This document shows, in pieces, positions 62,523 through 64,000 of a stretch of 64,000 bases of DNA (position 1 is the stretch's first letter; each line of letters begins with the position of its first letter). The stretch spans positions 248,001 through 312,000 of the forward strand of contig NZ_JAFCKJ010000007.1 of assembly GCF_018130465.1 (NCBI RefSeq), in the 5' to 3' direction. The translations under genes were made by a program, and so were the position numbers. The notes beneath the pieces were generated by a model. It had not been told where the DNA came from, made no database searches, and worked only from the letters and a program-made list of their open reading frames with translations. Source of the stretch: Bradyrhizobium canariense (lineage in GTDB: Bacteria > Pseudomonadota > Alphaproteobacteria > Rhizobiales > Xanthobacteraceae).

Positions 62523-63475
62523 GCGCGCGGCCCATAACGACGATCAAGACGGTTGTCGCCGGCATCGAAGGGGCCGGTGTGGGGATCAAGGTGTTCACGC
62601 TGGCCGATCCCGACCGTTGGGACCTGCCGCCGTTCAAGCCCGGCGCGCACATCGATCTGCATTTGCCGAACGGTCTCGTCCGGACCTATTCGCTGTGCAA
62701 CGAGCCCGCCGACAACACGCGTTACGTCATCGCGGTCAAATGCGAGGCCGATGGGCGCGGCGGTTCGCGCGCGCTTCACGACGAGGTTGGCATAGGTGAT
62801 GTCATCGGGGTGTCACTGCCGCGCGGCGGGCTGGAGCCGGGTGCGGACATAGTGCGCCATGTGTTCGTCGCGGGTGGCATCGGGGTGACGCCGTTCCTGT
62901 CGATGGCACGTCACCTCCTGCAGATTGGCAATGCAGACTTTGTGCTGCACCTCATCGTGCGCGAGGAGGTGCCGCTTGCCGCCCACCTCGCGCCGCTGAT
63001 CGAAGCGGGGCGTGTCGTCGTGCACCGCACGTCCTCGGCCGGGCGTCCGGATCTGGCGTCGCTGGTCGGAGAGGTCGGGGTGCAGACGATGGTCGCCTGC
63101 TGCGGGCCGGAAGGCATGACCGACGCGTTCGAGGGCATGACCGCAGCCTGGCCCGCAGCCAACGTTCACATCGAGCGTTTCGTCGCGCCGCCACCGGTGA
63201 TCGACCCCGACGCGAAGCCATTCGTGCTGTCGCTGGCGCGTACGGGGACGGAAATCCAGGTTCGCGCCGGCCAGACCATGCTGGCCGCCTTGCAGGAAGG
63301 AGGCATCGATATATCGACGTCCTGCTGCGGCGGCATCTGCGGCGCCTGCAAGGTCGGCTGGATCGAGGGCAAGCCCGTGCACCGCGATCGCGTCCTGTCG
63401 CCGTATGAGCGCGAACGCTTTCTCATGGTCTGCGTCGCCGGATCGGACGCGGACCGCCTGGTGCTGGACCTCTAA
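62519..63475 (+). CDS. Phthalate dioxygenase reductase-type oxidoreductase
   Basis: A 318-residue flavin/iron-sulfur reductase of the PDR/VanB type. Domains: flavin-binding (about 15-105, with RTYSLCNEP), NAD-binding (about 110-220, GGIGVTPFLSM and CCGPEGM) and a C-terminal [2Fe-2S] ferredoxin domain (about 235-318) with Cys in CCGGICGACKVG and LMVCVAGS. It passes electrons from NAD(P)H to a partner. Its ATG overlaps the MOSC stop codon, so the MOSC protein is the obvious partner; no oxygenase gene is nearby. Confidence 0.88.
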   Translation: MSARPITTIKTVVAGIEGAGVGIKVFTLADPDRWDLPPFKPGAHIDLHLPNGLVRTYSLCNEPADNTRYVIAVKCEADGRGGSRALHDEVGIGDVIGVSLPRGGLEPGADIVRHVFVAGGIGVTPFLSMARHLLQIGNADFVLHLIVREEVPLAAHLAPLIEAGRVVVHRTSSAGRPDLASLVGEVGVQTMVACCGPEGMTDAFEGMTAAWPAANVHIERFVAPPPVIDPDAKPFVLSLARTGTEIQVRAGQTMLAALQEGGIDISTSCCGGICGACKVGWIEGKPVHRDRVLSPYERERFLMVCVAGSDADRLVLDL

Positions 63476-63483
63476 AGTCTAGC

Positions 63484-63696
63484 CTACCAGTGCACGCTCT
63501 GGCTCGGCACGATGAAGGCCGTCGTGCTTTGGGGGGTGGCAAGACTCGTCGCCAGATACCAGCCGGAGCCGACCACGAGCACCAGCAGGGCGATGATGGC
63601 GAGCATGTCGAGGGTTCTGGGATCGTGGCCTCTCGAAGCCCCCCGGGAATCCGGTCCAAGCCTGAAGTGAAAATGAGGGCTGATTTTCCAGCGCAT
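63484..63696 (-). CDS. Small membrane protein, unknown
   Basis: A 70-residue protein with one membrane segment (about 30-50, MLAIIALLVLVVGSGWYLA) and short basic N-terminus. GGGAGGAAA lies before the ATG at 63696, which is preferred over the longer frame. Family not recognised. It follows yidD on the same strand by 86 bases; its stop codon is nine bases from the end of the convergent reductase gene. Confidence 0.6.
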   Translation of the reverse strand: MRWKISPHFHFRLGPDSRGASRGHDPRTLDMLAIIALLVLVVGSGWYLATSLATPQSTTAFIVPSQSVHW

Positions 63697-63781
63697 TGTT
63701 GTTTCCTCCCGCGGGAGCATCACATCAACGCGAGGGGAGAATTCCGGTTCCACTCAAGGTAGCGACGCATGAGGCGCCGCA

Positions 63782-64000
63782 TCATGCCTGGGACGCGTTG
63801 ACGCCGCGCCAGCGGGCGTAACGCCAAGGCAAGTACCAGCGTGCGCCTTGTGGCGCGGTGAGGGGCACGTTGTCGATGCCCGAGGTGCCGAAGGGGTTGC
63901 AGCGGAGCAGGCGCGCCAGCGTCATCCAGCCGCCGGCCCACAGCCCGAACCGCTCGATCGCCTCGTCGCCATAGACGGAGCAGGTCGGCAGGTGCCGGCA
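63782..64000 (-). CDS. yidD: YidD membrane insertion efficiency factor (3' part)
   Basis: The last 72 codons of yidD; the gene begins beyond the right edge of the window. The translated end has [35 protein letters not shown] and GIDNVPL, the three signatures of the family. YidD is a small peripheral membrane protein that assists YidC/SecYEG insertion. The C-terminal tail ([14 protein letters not shown]) is short. Confidence 0.88.
   Translation of the reverse strand, partial: CRHLPTCSVYGDEAIERFGLWAGGWMTLARLLRCNPFGTSGIDNVPLTAPQGARWYLPWRYARWRGVNASQA

Overview
The window looks like chromosome from a Bradyrhizobium-type alphaproteobacterium (Nitrobacteraceae). The DNA is strongly GC-rich, which produces very long meaningless antisense reading frames. 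The gene families are typical of that group: phasin, BTLCP transglutaminase, DUF3126, a CHAD protein, Bug-type binding proteins and many MFS carriers. Several palindromic intergenic repeat families resemble ones I associate with Bradyrhizobium genomes. I saw no rRNA, tRNA, CRISPR array, transposase or phage gene. Species assignment is inference only.

Layout. 1-12.6 kb: housekeeping and envelope genes on both strands (lipoprotein, FAD monooxygenase, zinc-finger protein, hydrolase, membrane proteins, serine acetyltransferase, gamma-class carbonic anhydrase, a HAMP/PAS membrane sensor with no output domain, an Rmf-like protein, secreted small proteins). 12.7-18.7 kb: a spermidine/putrescine-type ABC importer operon with an Asp/Glu/hydantoin-racemase-family gene, a perfect sigma-54 type promoter and a divergent GntR regulator. 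18.7-20.6 kb: an orphan tricarboxylate-type binding protein with an IclR regulator. 21-24.5 kb: a CYTH-CHAD polyphosphate-type protein behind a Pho-box array, a transglutaminase-like peptidase and a double PilZ protein. 24.5-30.6 kb: two MFS carriers, a zinc alcohol dehydrogenase cluster and a cupin. 31-36.9 kb: DEAD-box helicase, acetyltransferase, cupin, phasin, Crp-type regulator. 37-42 kb: PAS protein, a probable structured RNA, rhomboid protease, CBS protein, patatin and a secreted beta-rich protein. 42-46.5 kb: a decayed LysR/aldo-keto reductase pair, an intact LysR/quinone oxidoreductase pair and a 1.1 kb gene-free repeat island. 46.5-60 kb: PAS-GGDEF-EAL protein, serine hydrolase, nitroreductase, threonyl-tRNA synthetase, MFS carrier, small secreted proteins, hydrolase, APC permease. 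60-64 kb: an XRE-cupin regulator divergent from an operon of an MHS-type carrier, a MOSC protein and a ferredoxin-reductase-type oxidoreductase, then a small membrane protein and the 3' part of yidD.

Genes that appear to work together: the sigma-54/GntR importer operon (uptake of a nitrogenous compound plus racemisation); the carrier-MOSC-reductase operon (uptake and probable molybdenum-dependent reduction of an unknown compound); the PhoB-type site in front of the CYTH-CHAD gene (phosphate starvation and polyphosphate); and regulator/enzyme pairs with visible operators (LysR with quinone oxidoreductase, IclR with Bug protein). I did not find a clearly unprecedented system. The leads most worth checking are the Pho-box/CHAD linkage, the split MOSC-reductase operon, the structured RNA candidate at about 37.9-38.1 kb and the large repeat element at 45.5-46.05 kb.
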